This document shows, one piece after another, positions 49,738 through 57,472 of a stretch of 64,000 bases of DNA; position 1 is the stretch's first letter, and every line of letters begins with the position of its first letter. This DNA is from an uncultured Acidovorax sp. Its GTDB lineage: Bacteria > Pseudomonadota > Gammaproteobacteria > Burkholderiales > Burkholderiaceae_C. The stretch spans positions 1 through 64,000 of the forward strand of contig CAJYKV010000007.1 of NCBI GenBank assembly GCA_913774955.1, read 5' to 3'. Made by a program: the position numbers and the translations under genes. Under the pieces are notes generated by a model that ran no database searches, was not told the DNA's origin, and was given only the letters and a program-made list of their open reading frames with translations.

Positions 49738-50742
49738 TCAGAGGCCGAAGTACCAGCGGGCCGAATGGAAGAACACCGGCCCGGCGAAGCACAGCGCGTC
49801 CACGCGGTCCAGCAGGCCGCCCGCGCCGGTGGTGGATTGTCCCTGCAGGCCCCAGCTGGTCACGCCGCGGTCGCGCTTGAGGGCCTTCATCACCAGGTGG
49901 CCGAGGGTGCCCGCGAGGCAGGCCAGCAGCGCCATGCCGAGCGCCTGCCCGACCTTGAACGGCGTGATGAACGACAGCGCGACGCCAGCCAGGCCGCCGA
50001 CCGCCACGCCGACGCTCCAGCTCAGCCACTGGAAGCTCTGGCTCACCTGCGGGGCCACGGGCCGGTGCGGAAAGCGCCGGCCCAGCAGGTGCTGGGCGAT
50101 GACGCTGGTCTGCACCACGGCCACGAGGAAGAAAACGAGGAAGGCGCCCCGGCCCTCGTAGTTCGGGAAGTCGAGCAGCAGCAGCGCGGGCACATGGCTC
50201 ATGCCGTACACGCAGACCATGATGCCCCACTGCAGCTTGGCATTGCGCTCCAGGAAGCGTTCCGGATCGTTGGCCAGCGCGCTCGCGACGGGCAGGGCCA
50301 GGAAGACGTAGACCGGAATGAACACCGTGAGCAGGTCGAACTTGCGCATTCCCACGATCGCGAACTGCAGCGGCAGCACGACGAAGAACGCCAGCGCGAG
50401 GCTGCGGTGGTCGCCGCGCCGCGTGGGCGAGAGCGTGATGAATTCGCGCAGCGCCAGGAAGGAGACGATGGCGAAGAGCACCGTGGCCACGGTGTCGCCC
50501 AGGGCCCAGCCGACCCAGAAGACCGTCGCCATGACCCAGGACGTCTTCAGCAGGCTCCAGAAGCGGCGCCACTCCTGCAGGTGCACCTCGTGCGCGGCCT
50601 GGTCCTCGGGGCCGGGGCCGCGAGCCTCCCGCAGGGTCTGGAAGAACGCGTAGAGCGTCACCAGCGACAGCAGCCCGAACATGGCCACGAACAGCGCGCC
50701 GATCTGCTGCGTGGTGGTGAGGTGGCGCAGGAAGTCCATCAT
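49738..50742 (-). CDS. CdsA-type phosphatidate cytidylyltransferase (YnbB-like)
   Basis: A 334-residue polytopic membrane protein with about eight helices. The C-terminal CTP-transferase signature is degenerate: [19 protein letters not shown] keeps the DRxD acid pair, while the earlier [12 protein letters not shown]-like segment is not the canonical S-x-x-K-R. It is close to YnbB/CdsA-like proteins that make CDP-diacylglycerol from phosphatidic acid. It starts 3 bp after the acyltransferase gene on the same strand, so the two form an acyl-chain-to-CDP-DAG module. Identification as cytidylyltransferase is fairly firm, while paralogy with a housekeeping cdsA elsewhere is likely. Confidence 0.85.
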   Translation of the reverse strand: MMDFLRHLTTTQQIGALFVAMFGLLSLVTLYAFFQTLREARGPGPEDQAAHEVHLQEWRRFWSLLKTSWVMATVFWVGWALGDTVATVLFAIVSFLALREFITLSPTRRGDHRSLALAFFVVLPLQFAIVGMRKFDLLTVFIPVYVFLALPVASALANDPERFLERNAKLQWGIMVCVYGMSHVPALLLLDFPNYEGRGAFLVFFLVAVVQTSVIAQHLLGRRFPHRPVAPQVSQSFQWLSWSVGVAVGGLAGVALSFITPFKVGQALGMALLACLAGTLGHLVMKALKRDRGVTSWGLQGQSTTGAGGLLDRVDALCFAGPVFFHSARWYFGL

Positions 50743-50745
50743 GGC

Positions 50746-51453
50746 TCACACCTCCCGCAGCGCGATCACCGCGCGCCGTGCGCGGTCGAGGAAGGCGCGG
50801 CGCTCCTCGCCGGACGCCAGCTCGATGGGAGCGCCGAAGGTCACGGAGCACAGGATGGGCACGGGTACCACCTCGCCCTTGGGCATGACCCGCTGCACGT
50901 TGTGGATCCAGGCGGGCACCAGCACCACCTGCGGGAACATCTGCGCGAGCCGGTAGAGCCCGGACTTGAACGGCTGCGGCTCGTCGCCGTGGCCGCGCGT
51001 GCCTTCGGGAAAGATCACGATCGAATCGCCACTTTCGAGCGCGCGCACGAGCGGCGCGAGCGGGTCGCCCTCCGGCAGGGCGGCGCGCATCGCTTCGGGG
51101 TCCGGCGTACCGGTGACGCGAGCGGGCGTTGGAGCGGGCGGCGCCTCGCCGGCGGGCTGCGGCGCGGGCGTGCCCGAGACCCGGTCCACGTACACCGCGT
51201 TGAACACGGCGGTGGTGATCCATTGCCGGAAGGGCGTCTTGGTCCAGTAATCGCGGGCGGCGATGGGCCGGGTGATGCTGCGCAGTTCCTGGGGCAGGGC
51301 GGCCCAGATCATGACCAGGTCGGCGTGGCTCTGGTGGTTGGCGAAATAGATGCGTTGCTCGGCCTTGGGCGGGCAGCCATACCACCGCGCCTGGGAGCCG
51401 GTGAGAAAGCGCACCAGCCCGAGCAGGAAAAGGCTCATCAACTTGGACAGCAT
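50746..51453 (-). CDS. 1-acyl-sn-glycerol-3-phosphate acyltransferase (PlsC family)
   Basis: A 235-residue membrane-associated acyltransferase. ANHQSHADLV is the catalytic HX4D motif, FPEGTRG the phosphate-binding motif, and VLVPAWIHNVQ a later conserved block. An insertion of about 35 Pro/Ala/Thr-rich residues sits between the two motifs, at APQPAGEAPPAPTPAR. It converts lysophosphatidic to phosphatidic acid, the substrate of the gene immediately downstream. The ATG at 51453 begins a short amphipathic N-terminus; a start at 51492 is possible. Confidence 0.88.
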   Translation of the reverse strand: MLSKLMSLFLLGLVRFLTGSQARWYGCPPKAEQRIYFANHQSHADLVMIWAALPQELRSITRPIAARDYWTKTPFRQWITTAVFNAVYVDRVSGTPAPQPAGEAPPAPTPARVTGTPDPEAMRAALPEGDPLAPLVRALESGDSIVIFPEGTRGHGDEPQPFKSGLYRLAQMFPQVVLVPAWIHNVQRVMPKGEVVPVPILCSVTFGAPIELASGEERRAFLDRARRAVIALREV

Positions 51454-51707
51454 GCCCGGAATCATACGGGGCGCGCCGGCCCCGGCGCCCACTGGCGCCG
51501 TGGCGCCTGGCCAGTGGGGGTTTCCCCTGGTCCCGCGCAGCGGGAAAGCGCATGATCCGCGGAATGGGACGGCTTCGTTCCATCCGCCGGAATCCGGAAA
51601 GTTCGCCGACCATTCGGCGAATCCGGCTTCTAGACTTCCGCCACAAGGAATTCAAAATGTTTTTTGGTTCTTTTTCATCATATTTATCAAAAGAGGGATC
51701 CCGTTCC

Positions 51708-52727
51708 ATGCCAGTCACCCACTCGCTGTCCCGACGCAAAGCGCTTGCGCTCTGCGTTGCGGGCTCATCCGTGCCGTGGACTGCGTTCGCGCAGAGCTCC
51801 CAGGCAGGCGGTGCGGGTGCTGCAGGAATGGAATTCCCGGTCAAACCGGTGCGCCTGATCGTGCCGTTCGCGCCTGCCGGATCGACGGACATCCTGGCCC
51901 GGCTGCTGTCGAAGCACCTGTTTCCCGCCAGCGGCCAGCCGGCCGTGGTCGAGAACGTGGCCGGCGCGGGGGGCAACCTGGGCGCGGCCGTGGTGGCGCG
52001 CGCGCCGGCCGACGGCTACACGCTCGAGATCGGGGCCATGTCCACGCATGCGATGAACGGCAGCCTCTACCGCCAGCTGCCGTTCGATCCGATGAACGAC
52101 TTCGACACCGTGGCCATGCTGGCCTACGCGATCAACGTGATCGCGGTGTCCGCCAGCCTGCCGGTGCACACTTTCCCGGAACTGCTGGCCTACATCCGCG
52201 CGAACCCCGGCAAGATCAACTACGCCTCCGGCGGCATCGGCACCCATAACCATCTCACGCTGGCGCTGCTCGCCAAGACCGCCGGCCTGGACATCGTGCA
52301 CGTGCCCTACAAGGGCGGCGGCCCCGCCGTGGCGGCCCTCGTGCAGGGCGAATGCCAGATGTTCGCGGGCGGCGCCTCGCTGCTGCTGCCGCATGCGCAG
52401 GCCGGCAAGATCCGCCTGATCGCCGTCACCGAGAAGAACCGCACCGACCTGCTGCCCGGCGTGCCCAGCGTCTCCGAGACGCTCAAGGGTTTCGAGGTGA
52501 CGAACTGGTACGGCGTGTTCGCGCCGCGCGGCCTGGAGGCCGGCCGGCGCGCGCAGCTCAATGAGGAAATCAACCGCATCACCGCGCTGCCCGAGATCGC
52601 CGAGCGTTTCAAGGGCCTGGGCATGGTGCGCTCCCCGCTGTCGCCACTGCAACTGCGCGCCGTGCTGCAGGCCGACCACGACCTGTGGTCGCGCACCATC
52701 CAGGCCCTGCGCATCGCCCCCGAATGA
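51708..52727 (+). CDS. Bug-family (TctC-type) periplasmic substrate-binding protein
   Basis: A 339-residue secreted solute-binding protein. A signal peptide with a Sec/Tat-like RR motif (SRRKALALC) and an AFAQ cleavage region opens it. The mature protein starts VRLIVPFAPAGSTDILARL, the Bug fingerprint, and has VPYKGGGPAVAALVQGE in the second lobe. It forms an overlapping operon with a cupin and an HpcH-type aldolase, hinting at import or sensing of a hydroxy-acid; TctAB permeases are absent. ATG 51657, also with AAGGA upstream, is an alternative start. Confidence 0.9.
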   Translation: MPVTHSLSRRKALALCVAGSSVPWTAFAQSSQAGGAGAAGMEFPVKPVRLIVPFAPAGSTDILARLLSKHLFPASGQPAVVENVAGAGGNLGAAVVARAPADGYTLEIGAMSTHAMNGSLYRQLPFDPMNDFDTVAMLAYAINVIAVSASLPVHTFPELLAYIRANPGKINYASGGIGTHNHLTLALLAKTAGLDIVHVPYKGGGPAVAALVQGECQMFAGGASLLLPHAQAGKIRLIAVTEKNRTDLLPGVPSVSETLKGFEVTNWYGVFAPRGLEAGRRAQLNEEINRITALPEIAERFKGLGMVRSPLSPLQLRAVLQADHDLWSRTIQALRIAPE

Positions 52728-53101
52728 ACCCACCACCCTCCACCCCCCTCCCGCCCGAGGCGGCCGCCGCCCTGCACAGCGTCGACTGGAGCGCGCTGGA
52801 ATGGCAGCCCGTGCGCCGCGGCATCGAGCGCAAGGCGTTCGGCAGCGACCAGGTGACGCTGGCGCTGCACCGCCTCATGCCCGGCCACGAGCCCCGTCCC
52901 CACGCGCACCCGAACGAGCAGGTGATGTACATCCTCGCGGGCGTGCTGGACGTGCACGTGGACGACCGCGTGGTGCGGCTGGGGCCCGGAGGGCTGCTGC
53001 TGATACCCCCCAACGTGCGCCACTACGGGGTGGTGGTGGGGGACGAGCCGGTGCTGAACCTCGACGTCTTCACGCCCGCGCGGCCGGAATACCTCGCATG
53101 A
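52724..53101 (+). CDS. Small cupin-domain protein
   Basis: A 125-residue single-domain cupin. Motif 1 is represented by PRPHAHPNEQVMYILAG with the metal-binding His, His and Glu; motif 2 by GLLLIPPNVRHYG with the last His. The metal site looks intact. Such proteins are often isomerases, lyases or sugar/acid binders, and the precise function cannot be inferred. It overlaps the Bug gene by ATGA and the aldolase gene by ATGA, so all three are probably translated as one unit. Confidence 0.85.
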   Translation: MNPPPSTPLPPEAAAALHSVDWSALEWQPVRRGIERKAFGSDQVTLALHRLMPGHEPRPHAHPNEQVMYILAGVLDVHVDDRVVRLGPGGLLLIPPNVRHYGVVVGDEPVLNLDVFTPARPEYLA

Positions 53102-53907
53102 GCACCGCGGCGGATTTTTCCCACGCCGAGGCGTCCCCGCCGGCCCGGCTGCGCCAGCGCATCCTGGCGTGCGACCGGCTGCTCGCGACCTTCGTCAAGA
53201 CGACGTCGCACCAGACCGTCGAAGTGCTGGCCGCGACCGGGCTGGACACGCTCGTGCTCGATGCCGAGCATGCGCCCTTCGGTCCCGAGAGCCTGGACCG
53301 CAGCCTGCTGGCCGCCCATGCCTGCGCACTGCCCGTGCTGGTGCGCGTGCCGTATCCGCGCGCCGCGGCCATTCAGCAGGCGCTGGACCTGGGCGCGGCC
53401 GGCGTGATGGTGCCCCACGTGGACGACGCCCGCATCGCCGCCGAGGTGGTGCGCGCCGCCCGCTACGGGCAGGGAGGCGCGCGCGGCTTCAGCAATTCCT
53501 CGCGCGCGGGCGGCTACGGTGCCCGCGGCATGGCGGAGCACCTGCGCGCCAGCGATGCGCACACCACCGTCATCGTGCAGATCGAGAGCGCCCAGGCGGT
53601 GGCCGAGGCGCCCGCGATCGCCGCCGTGCCGGGGGTGGACTGCCTCTTCGTCGGACCCGCGGACCTCGCCGTTTCGCTCGGCGCGCAGGGGCTGGACGAC
53701 CCGCGCGTGGCCGATGCGGTCGCCGCCGTGAGCGCTGCCGGGCGCGCCCGGGGCCGCGCCGTCGGCTGTTTCGTGCCCGACGTGCGTGCCGTGCCCGCGC
53801 TGGCAGCGCAGGGCATTTCCTTTTTCGTGGTCGGGTCCGACCAGGCCTTGCTGCGCCGCGCGGCGCAGCAGGTCATGGCGGACGCGATCGAATCCGAGGC
53901 GGCCTGA
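53098..53907 (+). CDS. HpcH/HpaI-type class II aldolase/citrate lyase family protein
   Basis: A 269-residue metal-dependent aldolase. DTLVLDAEHAPFG carries an early acidic/His site, VRVPYPRAAAIQQALDLGAAGVMVPHV the substrate-arginine and following loop, and QIESAQAV then VGPADLAVSLG the metal-binding Glu and Asp. Family members cleave 4-hydroxy-2-oxo acids to pyruvate and an aldehyde. Together with the upstream Bug and cupin genes and downstream IclR regulator it looks like a short catabolic cassette for a hydroxy-oxo acid; substrate unknown. Confidence 0.88.
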   Translation: MSTAADFSHAEASPPARLRQRILACDRLLATFVKTTSHQTVEVLAATGLDTLVLDAEHAPFGPESLDRSLLAAHACALPVLVRVPYPRAAAIQQALDLGAAGVMVPHVDDARIAAEVVRAARYGQGGARGFSNSSRAGGYGARGMAEHLRASDAHTTVIVQIESAQAVAEAPAIAAVPGVDCLFVGPADLAVSLGAQGLDDPRVADAVAAVSAAGRARGRAVGCFVPDVRAVPALAAQGISFFVVGSDQALLRRAAQQVMADAIESEAA

Positions 53908-53962
53908 ACGCCGTCCGCATGCATCCCGGCTGCATCCCCCATTTCCACGGAGAAAACACCCC

Positions 53963-54841
53963 ATGAGCACCGAAGTCCGTTCCGTACAACGTGCGCTGCT
54001 GATCCTGCGCGTGATGAACGAGCGCTCCACCTGGAGCCTGCAGGAGCTGCACCAGCGCACGGGGCTGGCCAAATCGACGCTGCACCGCCTGCTGGGCACG
54101 CTGGAGTACGAGAAGTACGTCCGCAGCGATCCGCACGCTTATGGGCAGTACCAGCTCACGCTGGCGGTGAGCAACCTCAGCAGCGGCGTGAACGAGAAGC
54201 TGCGGCTGGCCGAACTGGCCGCGCCGCTGATGATCTCCGCCACACGGCAGATCAAATGGCCGCTCTCGCTGGCCGTGATCGACGGCCACCAGATGCGCGT
54301 GGTGTTCTGCACCATGCCCTACAGCCCCTACGCGATCCGTCCGTCGAGCCTGGGCCGCCGCTACGACCTGATCCCTTCGGCGCTGGGCCGCGCCTACCTG
54401 GCCTACTGCACGCGGGCCGAGCGGCGCATTCTGGTGGAAGCGGCCAACACCCATGGCGAGCCCCACCAGAAGATCACCGACATGTGGGCCCTGCGCAGGA
54501 CGGTGCGCGAGACGCGCCGGCAGGGCTACGCCATCCGCTACGCCAAGAACAACTCCGAGAGCACCGCCTTCGCCGTGCCGGTGTTCGGCGGCGGCGTGCT
54601 GCGCGGCGCGCTGGTGTATTCCACCTTCGCGAGCCAGATGGACGACCGCATGCTCAAGCGCTTCCTGTCGCTGGTGCAGTCCACGGCCTCGCGCATCGGC
54701 GAGGAGGCCGCCGCGTCCGCCCAGCTGTCCGGCATGTCGATGCCGGCGCAGACGGCCGGCATGCTCGCGGCGCCGCAGCCCATGCTGCAGCCTGCCGGCG
54801 CCGTGCCGTCGTTCGCCCACCACCACCCCGTGGCCGCCTGA
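53963..54841 (+). CDS. IclR-family transcriptional regulator
   Basis: A 292-residue regulator. The N-terminal winged helix covers about residues 6-65 (SVQRALLILRVMNE, LAKSTLHRLLGTLE). The ligand-binding GAF-like domain follows, with PSALGRAYLAYC and FAVPVFGGG, similar to MhpR-type regulators of aromatic or hydroxy-acid catabolism. A low-complexity C-terminal tail of 40 residues rich in Ala, Pro and Met is unusual. It sits 55 bp behind the aldolase gene on the same strand and probably controls that cassette. Confidence 0.88.
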   Translation: MSTEVRSVQRALLILRVMNERSTWSLQELHQRTGLAKSTLHRLLGTLEYEKYVRSDPHAYGQYQLTLAVSNLSSGVNEKLRLAELAAPLMISATRQIKWPLSLAVIDGHQMRVVFCTMPYSPYAIRPSSLGRRYDLIPSALGRAYLAYCTRAERRILVEAANTHGEPHQKITDMWALRRTVRETRRQGYAIRYAKNNSESTAFAVPVFGGGVLRGALVYSTFASQMDDRMLKRFLSLVQSTASRIGEEAAASAQLSGMSMPAQTAGMLAAPQPMLQPAGAVPSFAHHHPVAA

Positions 54842-54895
54842 CGGGGAGCGGGCCGCTCCGGGCCACGCCGCGCCGCGCCGCGCGCGAGGCGCGCC

Positions 54896-55630
54896 CTACG
54901 GCAGTTCGGCGCTGGCCATCCGGCCCAGGATCACCCGGGTGCGGCCCGACAGGTAGGCCGATCCGGGGCTCTTCTCGAAACGCCGGGGCGCGGGCAGCAT
55001 CACGGCCAGGCGCGCGGCCTCTGCGGCGCTCAGTTGCGCGGCGCTCTTGCGGAAATAGCGCTGCGCCGCCGCTTCGGCGCCGAACACGCCTTCGCCCCAT
55101 TCGACGCTGTTGAGGTAGATCTCCAGGATGCGCTGCTTGCTGAGCAGCTGCTCCAGCGCCAGCGTCAGCACGAATTCCTGGCCCTTGCGCAGCAGCGTGC
55201 GCTCGCCCGACAGCAGCAGGTTCTTGGCGAGCTGCTGCGTGATGGTGGAGCCGCCGCGGATGCGTGCCGGCCGCGCGGCGCGCCCGGGCTGGGCATCCTG
55301 CAGCCGGGCGGCCTGCGCTTCGGCACGCGCATTGCGTTCCCAGGCCTTCTCCACCGCGGTCCAGTCCACGCCGTCGTGGTTGACGAAACCGTCGTCCTCC
55401 GAGGCGATCACCGCGCGCTTGAGCGTGTCCGCGATGCGGTCGTAGGGCACCCATTCCTGGCGCCAGTGCAGGCCGTCGCCCGCCGCCACCTGCGCCCAGA
55501 TTTCGGAGCGCTGGAAGCTTGTGGACTGCGGATCGATCGCCGCCATCGCGGCGATGCGCAGCACGAAGAACAGCTGCAGGGCCACGCCGGCCAGCAGCAC
55601 GCAGCCGATCCAGCGCAGCAGGGCCTTCAT
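54896..55630 (-). CDS. mtgA: Monofunctional biosynthetic peptidoglycan transglycosylase MtgA
   Basis: A 244-residue GT51 enzyme with one N-terminal membrane helix (about residues 5-28). Catalytic motif 1 is AVIASEDDGFVNHDGVDW with the active Glu, motif 2 RGGSTITQQLAKNL, motif 3 RKGQEFVLTLALE and motif 4 ILEIYLNSVEWG, all in order. It polymerises lipid II without a transpeptidase domain. It overlaps aroE by ATGA, the usual aroE-mtgA arrangement of this group. Confidence 0.95.
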   Translation of the reverse strand: MKALLRWIGCVLLAGVALQLFFVLRIAAMAAIDPQSTSFQRSEIWAQVAAGDGLHWRQEWVPYDRIADTLKRAVIASEDDGFVNHDGVDWTAVEKAWERNARAEAQAARLQDAQPGRAARPARIRGGSTITQQLAKNLLLSGERTLLRKGQEFVLTLALEQLLSKQRILEIYLNSVEWGEGVFGAEAAAQRYFRKSAAQLSAAEAARLAVMLPAPRRFEKSPGSAYLSGRTRVILGRMASAELP

Positions 55631-56472
55631 AGCTGCGCGCGCAGTTCCTGCAGCACCTGCGCGGCCGGGGGGCGCACGCCGCGCCAGAGCGCGAACGCCT
55701 CGGCCGCCTGCTCCACCAGCATGCCGAGCCCGTCGCGCGGCACCGCGCCGCGCGTGCGTGCCCAGTCCATGAAGCCCTGCGCCGCGGGGCCGTACATCAT
55801 GTCGTAGGCCAGCGTGCCGTCGCGCAGCACCGCGCCGGGCACCGGGACTTCGCCGCCGGCCAGGCTGCTCGCCGTCGCGTTGACCACCACGTCGAAGCCG
55901 GTGCCGGGCTCGTCGATCGGCAGTGTCTGCAGTGCGACCTGCCGGACCGCCGCCAGGTCGGCATGCGCCTGCACCAGGGCCTGCGCGCGGGCGGCAGTGC
56001 GGTTGACCACCACGATCCGGCGGGGCCCCTGCTCCAGCAGGGGCGCGAGCACGCCCGCGGCCGCACCGCCGGCGCCCACGAGCAGCACGTCGCGGCCCGG
56101 CAGCTCCACGCCCGCGTTGCGCACGATGTCGGCCACCAGACCCAGACCGTCGGTGTTGTCGGCGTGCACGCTGCCGTCGGGCAGGAAGGTCAGGGTGTTG
56201 GCCGCGCCGGCGCGGCGCACGCGCTCGCTGGCCACGGTGGCAAGCCGCGCGGCATCGTGCTTGAACGGCACCGTCACGTTGCAGCCGCGGCCGCCGGCCG
56301 CCGCGAAATCCGCGAGGGCCTGGGCAAAGCCGTCCAGCGGCACCAGCCGCCGCGTGTAGTCGATGCGCTCGCCGGTGAGTTCGGCGAAGCGCGCATGGAT
56401 CCACGGCGAGCGGCTGTGCTCCACGGGGTGGCCCATCACGCAGTAGGCGTCCGGTGCGGGGGTCGTCGTCAT
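55627..56472 (-). CDS. aroE: Shikimate dehydrogenase AroE
   Basis: A 281-residue NADP-dependent enzyme that reduces 3-dehydroshikimate. YCVMGHPVEHSRSPWIH contains the substrate-binding serines, NVTVPFKHDA the catalytic Lys, ADNTDGLGL the catalytic Asp, and LLVGAGGAAAGVLAPLL the glycine-rich loop, followed by VNRTAARA, which favours NADP. The start at 56472 gives the family N-terminus; a 41-nt pyrimidine tract lies just upstream on this strand in place of a Shine-Dalgarno. Confidence 0.96.
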   Translation of the reverse strand: MTTTPAPDAYCVMGHPVEHSRSPWIHARFAELTGERIDYTRRLVPLDGFAQALADFAAAGGRGCNVTVPFKHDAARLATVASERVRRAGAANTLTFLPDGSVHADNTDGLGLVADIVRNAGVELPGRDVLLVGAGGAAAGVLAPLLEQGPRRIVVVNRTAARAQALVQAHADLAAVRQVALQTLPIDEPGTGFDVVVNATASSLAGGEVPVPGAVLRDGTLAYDMMYGPAAQGFMDWARTRGAVPRDGLGMLVEQAAEAFALWRGVRPPAAQVLQELRAQL

Positions 56473-56477
56473 GCGGC

Positions 56478-56518
56478 AGGAGGAAGGAGAAAGAAGAAAA
56501 AAGGGGAAGAGGAGGGAG
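56478..56518 (-). other. 41-nt uninterrupted pyrimidine tract 5 nt before aroE
   Basis: On the minus strand every base in this stretch is C or T, ending 5 nt before the aroE start codon. It could bind ribosomal protein S1 or Rho, or be a slippage-prone tract. There is no Shine-Dalgarno in it. It is unusual in such a GC-rich genome. Confidence 0.6.
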
Positions 56519-56570
56519 CTGCGCCGGCCGGGGGGCAAGGCGTGCGAACGGGTGGGGCGGGCCGGGCGCG

Positions 56571-57431
56571 TCAGCGCACGCTGGTCTCCAGCGTCTGTTC
56601 GCGCGTGAACTTGAACCGCGACACCACGGCGATCTGGTCGGCCCGGGCCCGCATCGCGGGGCTGAACGCGCCGAACGGGCCGGAGGCGCGCACGATGGCC
56701 TGGGCGCGCTGGTCGAGCAGGCGGCTGCCGGAGCCCTGCACGACCTCGGTGTCCAGCACCCGGCCGTCGTGGTTCACGGTGACGATCATGGTCAGCTCGC
56801 CGTAGAGCTTCTTGCCGCCCTGTTCGGGAAAGCTTTCCGTGCCCTTGTCCTCGATCCTGCGGCGCAGCCCGTCGTAGTAGATGGCGTACACCTCCTCGCG
56901 CGTGGCGGGGCTGATGTAGCGCTTCTTGGGGCGTGAGTTCTCTTCGTTGATGCGCTTTTCGATCTCGGCGAGCAGCTTCAGCAGCTGGCGGCGCTTCTCC
57001 TCCTGCTGCACGCGGTCGGTGTTCGGGCTCTGGTCGCGCGGGTCCGGCGGGGGCATGGTCGCCAATTGCCTGCGCAGCTGCGCGAGCAACTGGGCCTGCT
57101 GCTCCTGCATGGCGTCGAGCTTGCGCTGCGCCTCCTCGAAATCCTCGCCCACGTGGGTGACGGCGGAGTAGGGCAGGGGGCTGGTGGCGCGGCCCTTTTC
57201 CGCATCGCCGCCGCCCGCGAGCGACGCCTGGGCGATGGCCTGGGCCTTCTCGGGCTGCTCGCCGGACTTGGCGTTCACCAGGATCACCTCCAGTGGCGTG
57301 TCCTGGAAGACGCGGTTGAAACTCTCCGGATCGACGAAGCGCACGGACAGCAGCGCCGCATGCACCGCCACCGACAGGGCGAGGGCGATCTGCAGGGTGC
57401 TGAAGCGCTGGAGGAAGGCGGGGAGTCTCAC
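56571..57431 (-). CDS. tonB: TonB-like energy-transducing protein
   Basis: A 286-residue protein with one N-terminal membrane helix (about residues 12-32), a long charged helical segment with many Gln, Glu and Arg (coiled coil, residues 95-165) in place of the usual Pro-rich spacer, and a C-terminal TonB domain (about 185-280; YYDGLRRRIE and VNHDGRVLDTEV). TonB links the proton-motive force to outer-membrane receptors through ExbB/ExbD, which are not nearby. The GTG start at 57431 follows CATAAT by 8 bases. It belongs to the ribonuclease/tonB/aroE/mtgA block. Confidence 0.9.
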   Translation of the reverse strand: MRLPAFLQRFSTLQIALALSVAVHAALLSVRFVDPESFNRVFQDTPLEVILVNAKSGEQPEKAQAIAQASLAGGGDAEKGRATSPLPYSAVTHVGEDFEEAQRKLDAMQEQQAQLLAQLRRQLATMPPPDPRDQSPNTDRVQQEEKRRQLLKLLAEIEKRINEENSRPKKRYISPATREEVYAIYYDGLRRRIEDKGTESFPEQGGKKLYGELTMIVTVNHDGRVLDTEVVQGSGSRLLDQRAQAIVRASGPFGAFSPAMRARADQIAVVSRFKFTREQTLETSVR

Positions 57432-57472
57432 GGCGGCCGATTATGCGGTGGTGCGGGCGGGCCCGGCCGTGG

